In this document: one piece after another, positions 44,761 to 53,852 of the stretch
Numbering within the stretch: the stretch's first letter is position 1
Layout: each line of letters starts with the position of its first letter
NCBI GenBank assembly: GCA_013203905.1
Contig: JABMPC010000051.1
Location: forward strand, 21,389 to 85,388
Direction: 5' to 3'
Source of the DNA: Chlorobium sp.
Lineage (GTDB): Bacteria > Bacteroidota > Chlorobiia > Chlorobiales > Chlorobiaceae
DNA length: 64,000 nucleotides
The notes under the pieces: generated by a model
Databases searched by the model: none
The model's input: the letters and a program-made list of their open reading frames with translations, nothing else
What the model was told of the DNA's origin: nothing
Made by a program: the position numbers and the translations under genes

Positions 44761-45372
44761 ATCAAAGTACTCACCCTGCGGGTTGTGGCCACCACTGAAA
44801 GTGGCCCCGTCACAGTCCACTCCGGCTGTTTGCATACGGCGGAAATCTGCCAGATACCTCTCTTCCGTATACAGCGGGTCGCGCTTCCCCCTTGCAAGAT
44901 GCACCCGCCCCAACCGGTCGAGACGCTCCGCTTCAGGCGGAATGTCGCCACCGACCATCATCACCCCCATCGCCCTATGTTTGCCGAGAAGGGCGGCCCT
45001 CACGGCCATCGAAGCTCCCTGTGAAAACCCGTGATAGACCAGCCGGCCATCGTGCTGACACCTTGCCTGCACTGCGTCGACAAGGGCATCAAGATAGTGG
45101 GTATTTGCTTCAATGTGCCGATCTCTCTCTTGAGCGCTCATCCAGCTCTTCCCCGCGCTTCCGTCCCGAAGGGTAACGGAATGAAGCGCCTCAAGGGAGC
45201 AGCAGCTCCAGTGCTCTGAACCGGGAATGAAAGAGAGAAGCCGGAGTTCATCTTCAGCCCTCTCTCCCCATCCGTGGAAGCCCACCAGCAGGGGGGCGGG
45301 CAGACCAACCGGAGAGGGTCGCAACAGATATCGGCCCGTGACCGGCAGCTGAAGAAAATGCTCATTCTCCAT
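44713..45372 (-). CDS. alpha/beta-hydrolase, carboxylesterase/phospholipase type
   Basis: Serine hydrolase of 219 residues in the YpfH/carboxylesterase group. Oxyanion region GFHGWGERAED near residue 31, nucleophile elbow HGFSQGAS near residue 115. The acid is in GKRDPLYTEE and the histidine in SGGHNPQGE, completing the triad. No signal peptide, so cytoplasmic. The substrate is unknown. It follows the trehalose/glucan genes leftward and its last 48 bp are antisense to the end of mazG. Confidence 0.85.
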   Translation of the reverse strand: MENEHFLQLPVTGRYLLRPSPVGLPAPLLVGFHGWGERAEDELRLLSFIPGSEHWSCCSLEALHSVTLRDGSAGKSWMSAQERDRHIEANTHYLDALVDAVQARCQHDGRLVYHGFSQGASMAVRAALLGKHRAMGVMMVGGDIPPEAERLDRLGRVHLARGKRDPLYTEERYLADFRRMQTAGVDCDGATFSGGHNPQGEYFDSAGKFLRPLLFRLPP

Positions 45373-45389
45373 TGGACTGGAAGCAAAAC

Positions 45390-45421
45390 CACAAGGGTCG
45401 CCCTCAAAAGCGGCCCTTGTG
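45390..45421 (-). terminator. hairpin downstream of treS
   Basis: cacaaggg at 45390-45397 pairs with cccttgtg at 45414-45421, with extra pairing inside. Leftward it is followed only by a short T tract (ggttttgc), so it may be a weak terminator or attenuator between treS and the esterase gene. Confidence 0.5.
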
Positions 45422-45427
45422 AGGGTG

Positions 45428-48400
45428 TTATATGTTAAGCATCTTCAGGATGCCTCGTATGGGAATACCTACCCACTGCGGCCGGTTGTTGAGCTCATAG
45501 TTGAGTTCGTATACCGCCTTGTTCATCAAGTAGGCGTTCATCAGGTGCTCCCGCTGGGCGGGCTTCTGAGGCACAATATTGCTGCCAGCCGTTTTCTCGA
45601 AGTAGGTGTCGAGGAAGTGCTGCCCGACGGCGTTGCTCCAGCGGTCGGCCCATGGCTCAAGTTCGTGGCGGTTTTCGGGGCGTACCACTGATTCATTTAA
45701 GTGAAGCACATTGAAGGCCGCATAGTCGAACGAACGGAGCATTCCGGCAATGTCGCGGAAAACGGAGCGTTTGATTTTGCGCTCGGAAATCGGCCTGGCC
45801 GGCTCACCCTCGAAATCTATGATGACAAAATCCTTACCGGTAAAGAGCACCTGGCCGAGGTGGTAGTCGCCGTGGATGCGAATCTTCAGCGTATCGATCT
45901 TCTCCTTGCGGATGGGCTCGAACTGCTGGAGTATCGTTTTCTGGTTTTTCACCAGCAAAGAGCAGAGCTCCCGCTGTTCGGGCTCCATGGAGGGCATCAG
46001 CTGACCGATAAGAATCATTGCCCGCTTGACCTGCTCACACATTGCCTGATAGATAGAGCGCTGATAGAGCGTAGTGAAGGCTTCAGGGGCAAAGGCAGGA
46101 TCGGTGCTGAGCGACGCAAGGGAAAGATGCATCTCTGCGGTCCGCTCGGCCAGTTTTTCAATCATGCCGAGATAGGCTTCGCCAATGAGTTCATACATGA
46201 TTTCGGGAACGGCGACGGGTGTGCCGCTGAGACGCTCCATCTCGGGCAGCTCAATACCCCCGGCAGTTCTTGTGAGCACATCGGCGTAATACCGCTGTAC
46301 CTGACCGAGCGAAAGCTGCCAGGCGTCTCCTTCGTTCTGCACGAAGTTCTGGAGAATACCTATGGAGTAACGGGCGGAACGGCCCTGGTCGTAGTTCAGC
46401 GAACCGAGGTAGTTAGGAAGACTTTCAAACGAAGTTTTTTCAGTCAGCGCGCCACACATTTCGATTTCGGGTGAAACCCCAACCTCAATACGGCGATAGA
46501 GCTTGAGACAGAGCGAATCGTGAAAACGCACTGAGGTGTTGGTCTGCTCTACACCCATCAAAACCGGCTCGGGCTCTTTGTCATCGGTCAAGTCGAGGAA
46601 GTCCTCAATTGCGGAGCCTTTCAGTCCGGAAACAGCACCGGCCTTGCCCTGCCACTTGCTGCGACCAACCATGATGCTGAAGAGGCGGCTGAGAAACTCG
46701 TTCTCAAAGGTTGCATCGCACAGGTATCCCTCTTCACCGCCGACAACGGCACGGGCAATGACTCGTTTGGCAAAGTTGTCGTCAGAGGGAGAGACTGCTG
46801 CGAGAGGCGTGAAACAGACGGGTAGCTGGTAGAGATCGTTCTCGCCGCTTGAGTAGCGGACTTCGCTCACAAGCAGCTTTGCCAGCGCCATCCCCTCCAC
46901 CGGTATTGTATCAATGATGGTGATGCGCATGACATTGCGGGCCTTGCCGCCGAACCAGCGGCTCGCGCGGTAGTAGCCGGGAAGAATGGAGGTTTCAAGG
47001 CGTTCGCGGCTCCTGCCGGAAAACAGGGAGGGCCATTTGGCGACCTCTGCGAACGGGGTGTCCATACAGGGCCGTGCGAGGGCACCATCCATTTCAGGGA
47101 CCAGGTTCAACCAGAAATATCCGTAAGAGCCCAGAGCCACCATGTATGGCGATTTCCGGATTTTCGGGAACCTGTTCATGCTGAACACCTCTTCAGGAGT
47201 GTAGCCCTCAAAGTCTGAAAGGTCTATGGCAACGGCCTGGGCATTGCGGGAAAGATTGATGACCGACAGCATGGTTTCATCCTCGAACCGTCGGATGAAT
47301 ATCAGGACTTTCGGGTTGCTGACCTGCAGGAACTCAATTGAACCGCGGCTGAGCGACTTGTAGCGGCGAGCGGTGGCGATTGCGTGGCGCATCCACCAGA
47401 GCAGCGAGTTGACATTACTCTCCTGCACCTCCACATTGACCGCCTCGTAATGGTACTCGGGATCGATGATGACCGGAAGGAGCAGCTGCTGGGGGTTCGA
47501 GCGCGAAAATCCGGCATTGCGGTCACTGTTCCACTGCATCGGGGTGCGCACGCCATCACGGTCGCCAAGGTAGTAGTTGTCGCCCATGCCGATTTCGTCG
47601 CCGTAATAGAGCACCGGGGTGCCGGGTAGCGAAAGGAGCATAATGTTCATCAGCTCAATCCGACGGCGGTCGTTGGTCATCAAGGGAGCGAGCCGGCGGC
47701 GGATGCCGAGATTGATGCGGGCTTTCGGGTCATTGGCGTAGACGCGGCGCATGTAGTCGCGCTCCTCGTCTGTCACCATCTCAAGCGTCAGCTCATCATG
47801 GTTGCGCAGGAAGGATGCCCACTGGCATGCCTCGGGAATCTCCGGGGTCTGTTCAAGAATGTCGAGAATGGGGAAACGGTCCTCAGTGGCCAGAGCCATG
47901 TACATCCTCGGCATGAGGGGAAAATGGAAATTCATGTGGCACATGTCGCCATTGCCAAGGTAGGCTGCGGAGTCTTCCGGCCACTGGTTAGCCTCAGCAA
48001 GCAGCATCCTGTTGGGATAGTGCTCGTCAACATGCTTGCGCATACTCCTGAGGAACTCGAAGGTTTGCGGCAGGTTCTCGCAGTTGGTCCCCTCAGCCTC
48101 GTAGAGATAGGGAACGGCGTCCAGCCGCAGACCATCAACGCCCATGCCGAGCCAGAAGTCAAGCACATCGAAAAGCGCCTGATGCACTTCGGGGTTTTCA
48201 AAGTTGAGATCTGGCTGGTGGTGGTAGAACCGGTGCCAGTAGTACTGCCCTGCAACCGGGTCCCATGTCCAGTTCGAAGCCTCGAAATCCTGGAAGATGA
48301 TGCGGGTTTCGGAATATGTATTGGGATCATCGCTCCAGACATAGAAATCCCGCTCAGGAGAGCCGGCAGGCGCCTTGCGAGCCCGCTGAAACCATGCGTG

Positions 48401-48730
48401 CTGGTCGGATGTGTGGTTGACCACAAGCTCGGTGATCACCTTCAGCCCGCGACTGTGGGCCTCTTCAAGAAACTCCCTGAAATCGTCCAGCGTCCCGTAG
48501 TCGGGGTTGACGGTCATATAGTCGGCAATGTCGTATCCGTCGTCGCGCAGGGGTGAAGGGTAGAAAGGAAGCAGCCAGATGGCCGTTACGCCAAGGCTTT
48601 CGAGGTAGGGAAGCTTCAGACGAAGCCCCTTAAAATCTCCTACTCCGTCATTGTTGCTGTCGAAGAACGTCTTGACATGAGCCTCGTAGATAATGGCGTC
48701 TTTGTACCAGAGCGGTTCGGGTTGATACAT
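45428..48730 (-). CDS. treS: trehalose synthase-maltokinase fusion (TreS-Pep2/Mak)
   Basis: Two-domain enzyme of 1100 residues. The N-terminal GH13 domain (about 1-560) interconverts maltose and trehalose. It has DGYDIADY, the nucleophile region VDGLRLDAVPYLYE, acid LLAEANQWPED and FLRNHDELTLEM. The C-terminal maltokinase (about 620-1090) makes maltose-1-phosphate, with a kinase-like GDYHLGQVLFTGKDFVIIDFEGEP loop. The fusion delivers maltose-1-phosphate to GlgE, encoded directly upstream (57 bp apart). Full length and intact. Confidence 0.95.
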   Translation of the reverse strand: MYQPEPLWYKDAIIYEAHVKTFFDSNNDGVGDFKGLRLKLPYLESLGVTAIWLLPFYPSPLRDDGYDIADYMTVNPDYGTLDDFREFLEEAHSRGLKVITELVVNHTSDQHAWFQRARKAPAGSPERDFYVWSDDPNTYSETRIIFQDFEASNWTWDPVAGQYYWHRFYHHQPDLNFENPEVHQALFDVLDFWLGMGVDGLRLDAVPYLYEAEGTNCENLPQTFEFLRSMRKHVDEHYPNRMLLAEANQWPEDSAAYLGNGDMCHMNFHFPLMPRMYMALATEDRFPILDILEQTPEIPEACQWASFLRNHDELTLEMVTDEERDYMRRVYANDPKARINLGIRRRLAPLMTNDRRRIELMNIMLLSLPGTPVLYYGDEIGMGDNYYLGDRDGVRTPMQWNSDRNAGFSRSNPQQLLLPVIIDPEYHYEAVNVEVQESNVNSLLWWMRHAIATARRYKSLSRGSIEFLQVSNPKVLIFIRRFEDETMLSVINLSRNAQAVAIDLSDFEGYTPEEVFSMNRFPKIRKSPYMVALGSYGYFWLNLVPEMDGALARPCMDTPFAEVAKWPSLFSGRSRERLETSILPGYYRASRWFGGKARNVMRITIIDTIPVEGMALAKLLVSEVRYSSGENDLYQLPVCFTPLAAVSPSDDNFAKRVIARAVVGGEEGYLCDATFENEFLSRLFSIMVGRSKWQGKAGAVSGLKGSAIEDFLDLTDDKEPEPVLMGVEQTNTSVRFHDSLCLKLYRRIEVGVSPEIEMCGALTEKTSFESLPNYLGSLNYDQGRSARYSIGILQNFVQNEGDAWQLSLGQVQRYYADVLTRTAGGIELPEMERLSGTPVAVPEIMYELIGEAYLGMIEKLAERTAEMHLSLASLSTDPAFAPEAFTTLYQRSIYQAMCEQVKRAMILIGQLMPSMEPEQRELCSLLVKNQKTILQQFEPIRKEKIDTLKIRIHGDYHLGQVLFTGKDFVIIDFEGEPARPISERKIKRSVFRDIAGMLRSFDYAAFNVLHLNESVVRPENRHELEPWADRWSNAVGQHFLDTYFEKTAGSNIVPQKPAQREHLMNAYLMNKAVYELNYELNNRPQWVGIPIRGILKMLNI

Positions 48731-48787
48731 GGTGGGGTTGAACAGGTAAAGTGACTGGAATTTTCAAAAAAACAAAACAGTGCCGCA

Positions 48788-50800
48788 TCAGCCAAGGGTG
48801 ACGCGGAAAATATGAGCCGGCATGGTTGCAGGATTGAGCTCAACAAAATTCCACTCCCCGTTCCACTCGTATTTCATGCCGCTAAAGAGATCTTCAACGC
48901 TGAAGCTGTGCTCATGGGAGAGACCGAACTGCTCAAGAGGAAAACGCATCCAGCCGCTGCGAACTCTTCTGTGGTCGAGATTGACCACGGTAAGCACCAC
49001 ATTCGAGTCATCAGCGGAACGCTTGACATAACCCATCAGCCACTCATGCTCATGGCCCGGGGAATCCTCAATGCGAACAAAGGAGATATTGGCGGTTTCA
49101 TGCATCGCCGGATTGTCGCGGCGAATACGGTTGATACGGGTGATTTCGGCGCGGATATTGCCCGGACGGTCAAGATCCCACTCCCGTATCTCATATTTTT
49201 CAGAATCCAGATACTCCTCTTTGCCGGGTGCCGGGGGAAGATGCTCGCAGAGCTCATAGGCCGGGCCGTACATGCCATAGTTTGAGGAGAGGGTAGCTGC
49301 CAGAATAAGACGGATGATAAATTTCGGACGCCCGCCAGTCTGCAGCTCTTCGTGCAGGATATCAGGAGTATTAGGCCAGAAATTGGCGCGCATGATATGA
49401 CGAAGCGGCTCTGAGGTCAGCTCCTCTACATACTCCTGAAGCTCTTCTTTGGTATTGCGCCAGGTAAAGTAGCTGTACGACTGACTGAAACCGGCTTTTC
49501 CAAGACGGGCCATCAGTTTCGGCCGGGTAAAGGCTTCAGCGAGGAACAGGGCCTCGGGGCACTCCTCCTGAATGGAGGCGATTGCCCACTGCCAGAACCC
49601 GAACGCCTTGGTATGGGGATTGTCAACCCGGAATATCGTAACACCCTTATCGATCCAGAAAAGAAAAACGCTTTTCAGCTCAGTCCAGAGGTTCTGCCAG
49701 TCGGCAGTCTCGAAATCAATAGGAAGAATATCCTCGTATTTCTTTGGGGGGTTCTCGGCGAACTGCACTGTACCGTCGGGACGCCAGCGGAACCAGTCGG
49801 GGTGCTCCTTCACCCAGGGATGGTCGGGAGAGCACTGGAAGGCAATGTCAAGCGCAACGGAAATCCCCTCCGCCTCGGCCGCCGCAACAAAGGCGGTAAA
49901 GTCCTCCATGGTGCCGAGCTCAGGGTGAAGCGACTTATGGCCCCCCTCGGGGCTGCCGATGGCCCAGCAGCTTCCCGGCTCTCCGGGCTGGGCCACCAGA
50001 GCATTGTTTTTTCCTTTTCTTTTCGTAGTCCCTATCGGGTGAACGGGAGGAAGATAGATGACATCGAATCCCATGCCGGCAATGAAGGGCACCGCCTCCA
50101 TGCAGTCACGGAATGTGCCGTGCTTTCCGGGAACGGAACTCCAGGAGCGGGGGAAAAATTCATACCAGGCACTGAAGCCTGCCTTTTTCCTGTCAACATG
50201 GAGCGGCAGGTTTTTCTCGTAAACGGAGGCAAGGGAGCGATCCGGATACTTCTCCACAAGAAGAAGAAGGTCGCTGTCAAGAGCTGCAACAACTCCTTTA
50301 CCGCGGCCTTTGGCGCGCATGGCTGCGGCAAACGACTTGAGTTTTTTGGCGTCTGGCGAAGAGGCCCTTACTGCAGCGGCGTCAACAAGAAGGGCGCCGA
50401 TTTCAAGATCAAGCCTCACATCCTGCTTTGCATCAACTTTTTTCCCAAGTCCACGCCGCCAGGTGCCGAAATGGTCCACCCAGGCACGGATGGTGTATTC
50501 ATGCATACCCACAGAACCTGCTGTGAGGGCAGCACTCCACCGGTCGTTTCCGCTCTCTTCCATAGGAAAGATATCCCACTCGCTCTCCCCCTGAAGGCGA
50601 ACCAGAAGTTCGGTGCGGAGCATGTCGGCGCCATCAACAAAAACATCAGCCTCAACCCTTACTTTCTGTCCTTCCACGCCCTTTGCAGGAAAACACCCCC
50701 CATCAATTTCAGGCAAAACATTCTCAATGACCACCCTGCTGCGGCCGTCAAACTGCTGTGAAGTACAATCGGGAAAGGCTCGTAGAAAGGTATTTTGCAT
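48788..50800 (-). CDS. glgE: alpha-1,4-glucan:maltose-1-phosphate maltosyltransferase
   Basis: Extends alpha-1,4-glucans with maltosyl units from maltose-1-phosphate. 670 residues from MQNTFLRAFPDC. An N-terminal beta-sandwich includes DVFVDGADMLRTELLV. The GH13 barrel has WYEFFPRSW, DVIYLPPVHPIGTTKRKGKNN, nucleophile FRVDNPHTKA, acid LAEAFTRP and the YFTWRN motif characteristic of GlgE. The C-terminal domain is beta-rich. The frame opens 15 codons further upstream (50845), but similarity begins at 50800. It is upstream of treS in the same operon. Confidence 0.95.
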   Translation of the reverse strand: MQNTFLRAFPDCTSQQFDGRSRVVIENVLPEIDGGCFPAKGVEGQKVRVEADVFVDGADMLRTELLVRLQGESEWDIFPMEESGNDRWSAALTAGSVGMHEYTIRAWVDHFGTWRRGLGKKVDAKQDVRLDLEIGALLVDAAAVRASSPDAKKLKSFAAAMRAKGRGKGVVAALDSDLLLLVEKYPDRSLASVYEKNLPLHVDRKKAGFSAWYEFFPRSWSSVPGKHGTFRDCMEAVPFIAGMGFDVIYLPPVHPIGTTKRKGKNNALVAQPGEPGSCWAIGSPEGGHKSLHPELGTMEDFTAFVAAAEAEGISVALDIAFQCSPDHPWVKEHPDWFRWRPDGTVQFAENPPKKYEDILPIDFETADWQNLWTELKSVFLFWIDKGVTIFRVDNPHTKAFGFWQWAIASIQEECPEALFLAEAFTRPKLMARLGKAGFSQSYSYFTWRNTKEELQEYVEELTSEPLRHIMRANFWPNTPDILHEELQTGGRPKFIIRLILAATLSSNYGMYGPAYELCEHLPPAPGKEEYLDSEKYEIREWDLDRPGNIRAEITRINRIRRDNPAMHETANISFVRIEDSPGHEHEWLMGYVKRSADDSNVVLTVVNLDHRRVRSGWMRFPLEQFGLSHEHSFSVEDLFSGMKYEWNGEWNFVELNPATMPAHIFRVTLG

Positions 50801-51046
50801 CGTAACAAAGAGTCTATAGGTGGCCGGGAGATTCCCGGGTGGCACTGCTCAATCATTGGCGGCAGGGCGCCCCAGGGAAAAAAGGAGGGCACTCCGGCGA
50901 AGCCTGTCGTATTGACCATACAGAAAGGAAAATAGATAAAGTGAACACAAATTTGAACACCATTTGCTTTATCACAAAAAAATCATTCTTTTCAAGTGCA
51001 GTGGAAAACTTCTTCCGCCCAACTAACAAGAACAGCAACAGCCGCA

Positions 51047-52142
51047 ATGTTTGAACCACAGAAAGAACGACTGCAGGAGATAGACCGTCGCCTGGACCAG
51101 TTACGGGGGTATCTTTGAAGTCGATTACAGACAGGAACAGATAGAGGACCTCGAAAAAGTTTCCTCCAACCCGGAATTCTGGAACGACCAGAAAGAGGCA
51201 AACCGTATTCTCAAGGAGCTGAACAGCCACAAGAGCTGGGTTGAGGGATACAGAAAAATGGCCGCGGATGCCGCATCCTGCCGTGAAGAGCTCACACTTG
51301 CCGATGAGCTCGGTGAGGAGAGCTACGGCGAAGAACTTGATGCTTCAATTGCTTCTATTGAAGCGGAGATGGACGCCATTGAGTTCCGTAACATGCTTTC
51401 CGGCAAAGACGATGAGGGCAACGCAATCATCACCATCCATGCGGGAGCTGGCGGAACGGAAGCACAGGACTGGGCTGAAATGCTCTACCGCATGTATATG
51501 CGCTGGGCTGAACGAAAAGGGTTCAAGATATACACCGACGACTATCAGGCAGGAGACGGCGCCGGAATCAAAACTGCAACGCTGGAAATACAGGGTCCCT
51601 ACGCCTACGGCTACTTGAAGGCCGAAAACGGTGTCCACCGGCTGGTACGGGTCTCTCCATTCGACTCGAACGCCCGCCGCCACACCTCGTTCGCCAGCGT
51701 CTACACCTACCCCGAAGCCCCTCCCGATGTAGAAATAGAGGTACGCAAGGAGGACCTTGAACTCTCAACCTTCCGGAGCGGCGGAAAAGGGGGGCAGAAT
51801 GTCAACAAAGTGGAAACAGCCGTGCGCATCAAGCATGTCCCGTCGGGAATCGTGGTCGGCTGCCAGCAGGAGCGTTCCCAGTTCCAGAACAGGGAACGGG
51901 CTATGAAAATGCTGATGGCTCAGCTTTACCAGCGCCAGCGGGAAGAAGAAGATGCCAAGAAGCGCGAGGTTGAGGGAAAAAAGAAAAAAATTGAATGGGG
52001 AAGCCAGATTCGGAGCTATGTGCTTGATGACCGCAGAATCAAGGATCACAGGACCAACCATGAACGCTTTGACATTGAGACCGTCCTTGACGGCGACATT
52101 GACGACTTTATGCACGCCTATCTCTCCGAATTCGGAGATTAG
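51047..52142 (+). CDS. prfB: peptide chain release factor 2, programmed +1 frameshift
   Basis: Releases peptides at UGA and UAA. ATG 51047 opens a 23-codon frame ending at an in-frame TGA (51116-51118). A +1 shift at CTT continues into the long frame that ends at 52142, giving about 364 residues. The class-2 anticodon motif is SPF in [12 protein letters not shown], and the peptidyl-hydrolysis motif is [11 protein letters not shown]. Neither part alone would make a full protein. Divergent from glgE over about 245 bp. Confidence 0.96.
51104..51118 (+). promoter_or_regulatory. prfB autoregulatory frameshift site
   Basis: The sequence gggggtatctttga matches the known RF2 site: an internal Shine-Dalgarno-like G run, slippery CTT, and stop TGA. 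When RF2 is scarce the ribosome shifts +1 at CTT and completes the protein, a self-limiting feedback. The next codon after shifting is GAA. Confidence 0.95.
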
Positions 52143-52153
52143 GGGAAAAAACA

Positions 52154-52954
52154 ATGGGTGAAGGCGTTCCTCTCCGTTTCGGCATCCTCACCGACAGCCA
52201 CCTCAGCGTAGAGGGGGAGAACACCACAGCCGGCACTGAAAAGCTCAGCCGGGCAGTTGACGCACTGAACAACGCAGGGTGCAGTTTTCTTGTGCAGCTC
52301 GGCGACCTGATAGCGGGGAGTAAACAGCGCGCCCCGGAAGAACTTGCAGCGGCTACAGCCATTCTGGGGAAGTTCCGTGCCGGGATACGCCATATCATTG
52401 GGAACCACTGCCTGCAGCTCCCCCTGAAAACGCTTCAGGAGGCCTTCGCCCTTGCCTCTCCTTACTACCGATTTCACGCGGGAGGGTTCAGATGGCTGGC
52501 GCTGGACGGCATGGAGGTTTCCGTCCTTCGCCCGCCGGCAACGGGGGAAGACAAGGCGGCGCTTGAGGGATATCTTTTGCGACAAGAAAACCCTCTTTGG
52601 TGCGGAGCATTGGGCTCAAACCAGAAAGCATGGCTGCAGAGGGAACTGGGTGAAGCGAAGGAAAAACAGGAGAGGGTCATTGTGCTCTGCCACTTCCCGC
52701 TCCACCCCGACACATCGGACGAACGGCACGGCATGCTCTGGAACCATGCCGAAGTACGCAGGATGCTTCAAGAGTCCGGAGTCGTCACGGCCTGCCTCAG
52801 CGGCCACTACCATCCGGGCGGATATGCGTTTGAAAAGGGCATCCACTATGCCGTGTTGCCGGCAGGAATCTGCTGCACCGGAGAGCTCACTGAAGGCTCT
52901 CTTGTTCTCCGAGACCATCTGGGCTCCACCATGCATCATCTGTCTTTCAGCTGA
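52154..52954 (+). CDS. calcineurin-like metallophosphoesterase
   Basis: Dinuclear-metal phosphoesterase, 266 residues. All five motifs are present: GILTDSHLS near residue 12, LVQLGDLIAG near 50, IIGNHCLQL near 84, VLCHFPLHP near 178 and SGHYHPGG near 218. The GNHC (instead of GNHD/E) is the usual variation of this class. It is 11 nt after prfB, so probably co-transcribed. Substrate not readable; related enzymes act on cyclic nucleotides or ADP-ribose-type diphosphates. Confidence 0.85.
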   Translation: MGEGVPLRFGILTDSHLSVEGENTTAGTEKLSRAVDALNNAGCSFLVQLGDLIAGSKQRAPEELAAATAILGKFRAGIRHIIGNHCLQLPLKTLQEAFALASPYYRFHAGGFRWLALDGMEVSVLRPPATGEDKAALEGYLLRQENPLWCGALGSNQKAWLQRELGEAKEKQERVIVLCHFPLHPDTSDERHGMLWNHAEVRRMLQESGVVTACLSGHYHPGGYAFEKGIHYAVLPAGICCTGELTEGSLVLRDHLGSTMHHLSFS

Positions 52955-52979
52955 ACTGAAACCGATACCGATACCGACA

Positions 52980-53834
52980 ATGAAACGATTCACCTTTCTC
53001 TTTGCCCTGCTTCTCCCGCTCTCTCTTTTTGACATGTCGGCCATGGCCGGCGACGGAGCACTGAGATTGAGGGTGAAGGAAACAGAGCGCACACAGGGAG
53101 AGTTCTTCATTGTTGAGGCGGAGGGCGCCCAAAGTGAACCCACGCTCTTTTTTATGGAACGAAAATGGCAGATGTTTCCTGAAAAAGAGGGCCGATGGAC
53201 TGCAATGGTCCCTGTTGAAAACCTCTCCGCCCCCGGCAGCTATGCGTTTCTTCTGAAAGACAGAGAGAGAGAGCGGCGCCAAAAGGTGACTATCAAAGCG
53301 AGCAGCCTGCCCGTGCAGCACATCACCCTCAGAGGCACCAAAGCGGGTCTGCGCGCAACAGAAACCGAAAAAACAAGAGTTCGGGTTGCGCTCCGGACCA
53401 TCACACCCGAAAAGCTCAATTCGGGTCCCCTCATCCTTCCCTGCAACGCAGAAATAAGCAGCATTTTCGGGAGGAAGCGCTCATACAACGGAGGGGCGGC
53501 AACCAGCTATCACAAGGGAGTTGACTTTGGAGCGCCATCGGGTACGCCGGTTCTGGCGCCGGCCTCCGGCACCGTCATCCTTGCCGGAACAGTTGAAGAA
53601 GGGTTCGTGGTGCATGGCAACACCGTCATTCTGGACCACGGCCATGCGCTGACTTCGGTCTATCTGCACTTGAACGCCATCACTGTCCGGGAGGGAGACC
53701 CTGTTCAGCGAGGAGAAGAGATTGGGCGGGTCGGTCATACCGGAATTTCCACCGCCCCTCATCTGCACTGGGGCACCTATCTCTATGGCATAAGCGTCAA
53801 CCCGCTCTTCCTGCTTAAAGAGAACTCTCTTTAG
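52980..53834 (+). CDS. exported M23 (LytM) peptidase
   Basis: Periplasmic cell-wall peptidase, 284 residues. The signal peptide is MKRFTFLFALLLPLSLFDMSAMAG. A beta-rich N-terminal half is followed by the M23 domain: SYHKGVDFGAPSGTPVLAPASG with the zinc His-x3-Asp, GNTVILDHGHALTSVYLHL, and HTGISTAPHLHWG. All zinc and catalytic histidines are present, so it is an active endopeptidase rather than a NlpD/EnvC-type activator. The frame is open far upstream through the phosphoesterase, but the signal peptide fixes the start at 52980, 25 nt after that gene. Confidence 0.92.
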   Translation: MKRFTFLFALLLPLSLFDMSAMAGDGALRLRVKETERTQGEFFIVEAEGAQSEPTLFFMERKWQMFPEKEGRWTAMVPVENLSAPGSYAFLLKDRERERRQKVTIKASSLPVQHITLRGTKAGLRATETEKTRVRVALRTITPEKLNSGPLILPCNAEISSIFGRKRSYNGGAATSYHKGVDFGAPSGTPVLAPASGTVILAGTVEEGFVVHGNTVILDHGHALTSVYLHLNAITVREGDPVQRGEEIGRVGHTGISTAPHLHWGTYLYGISVNPLFLLKENSL

Positions 53835-53852
53835 AGGAGCCACAGAGCCCCT

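Noticed and set aside
49613..50761. Long plus-strand open frame (382 codons) inside glgE
   Set aside because: Fully antisense to a clearly recognised gene; explained by third-position G/C bias. No motif of its own.
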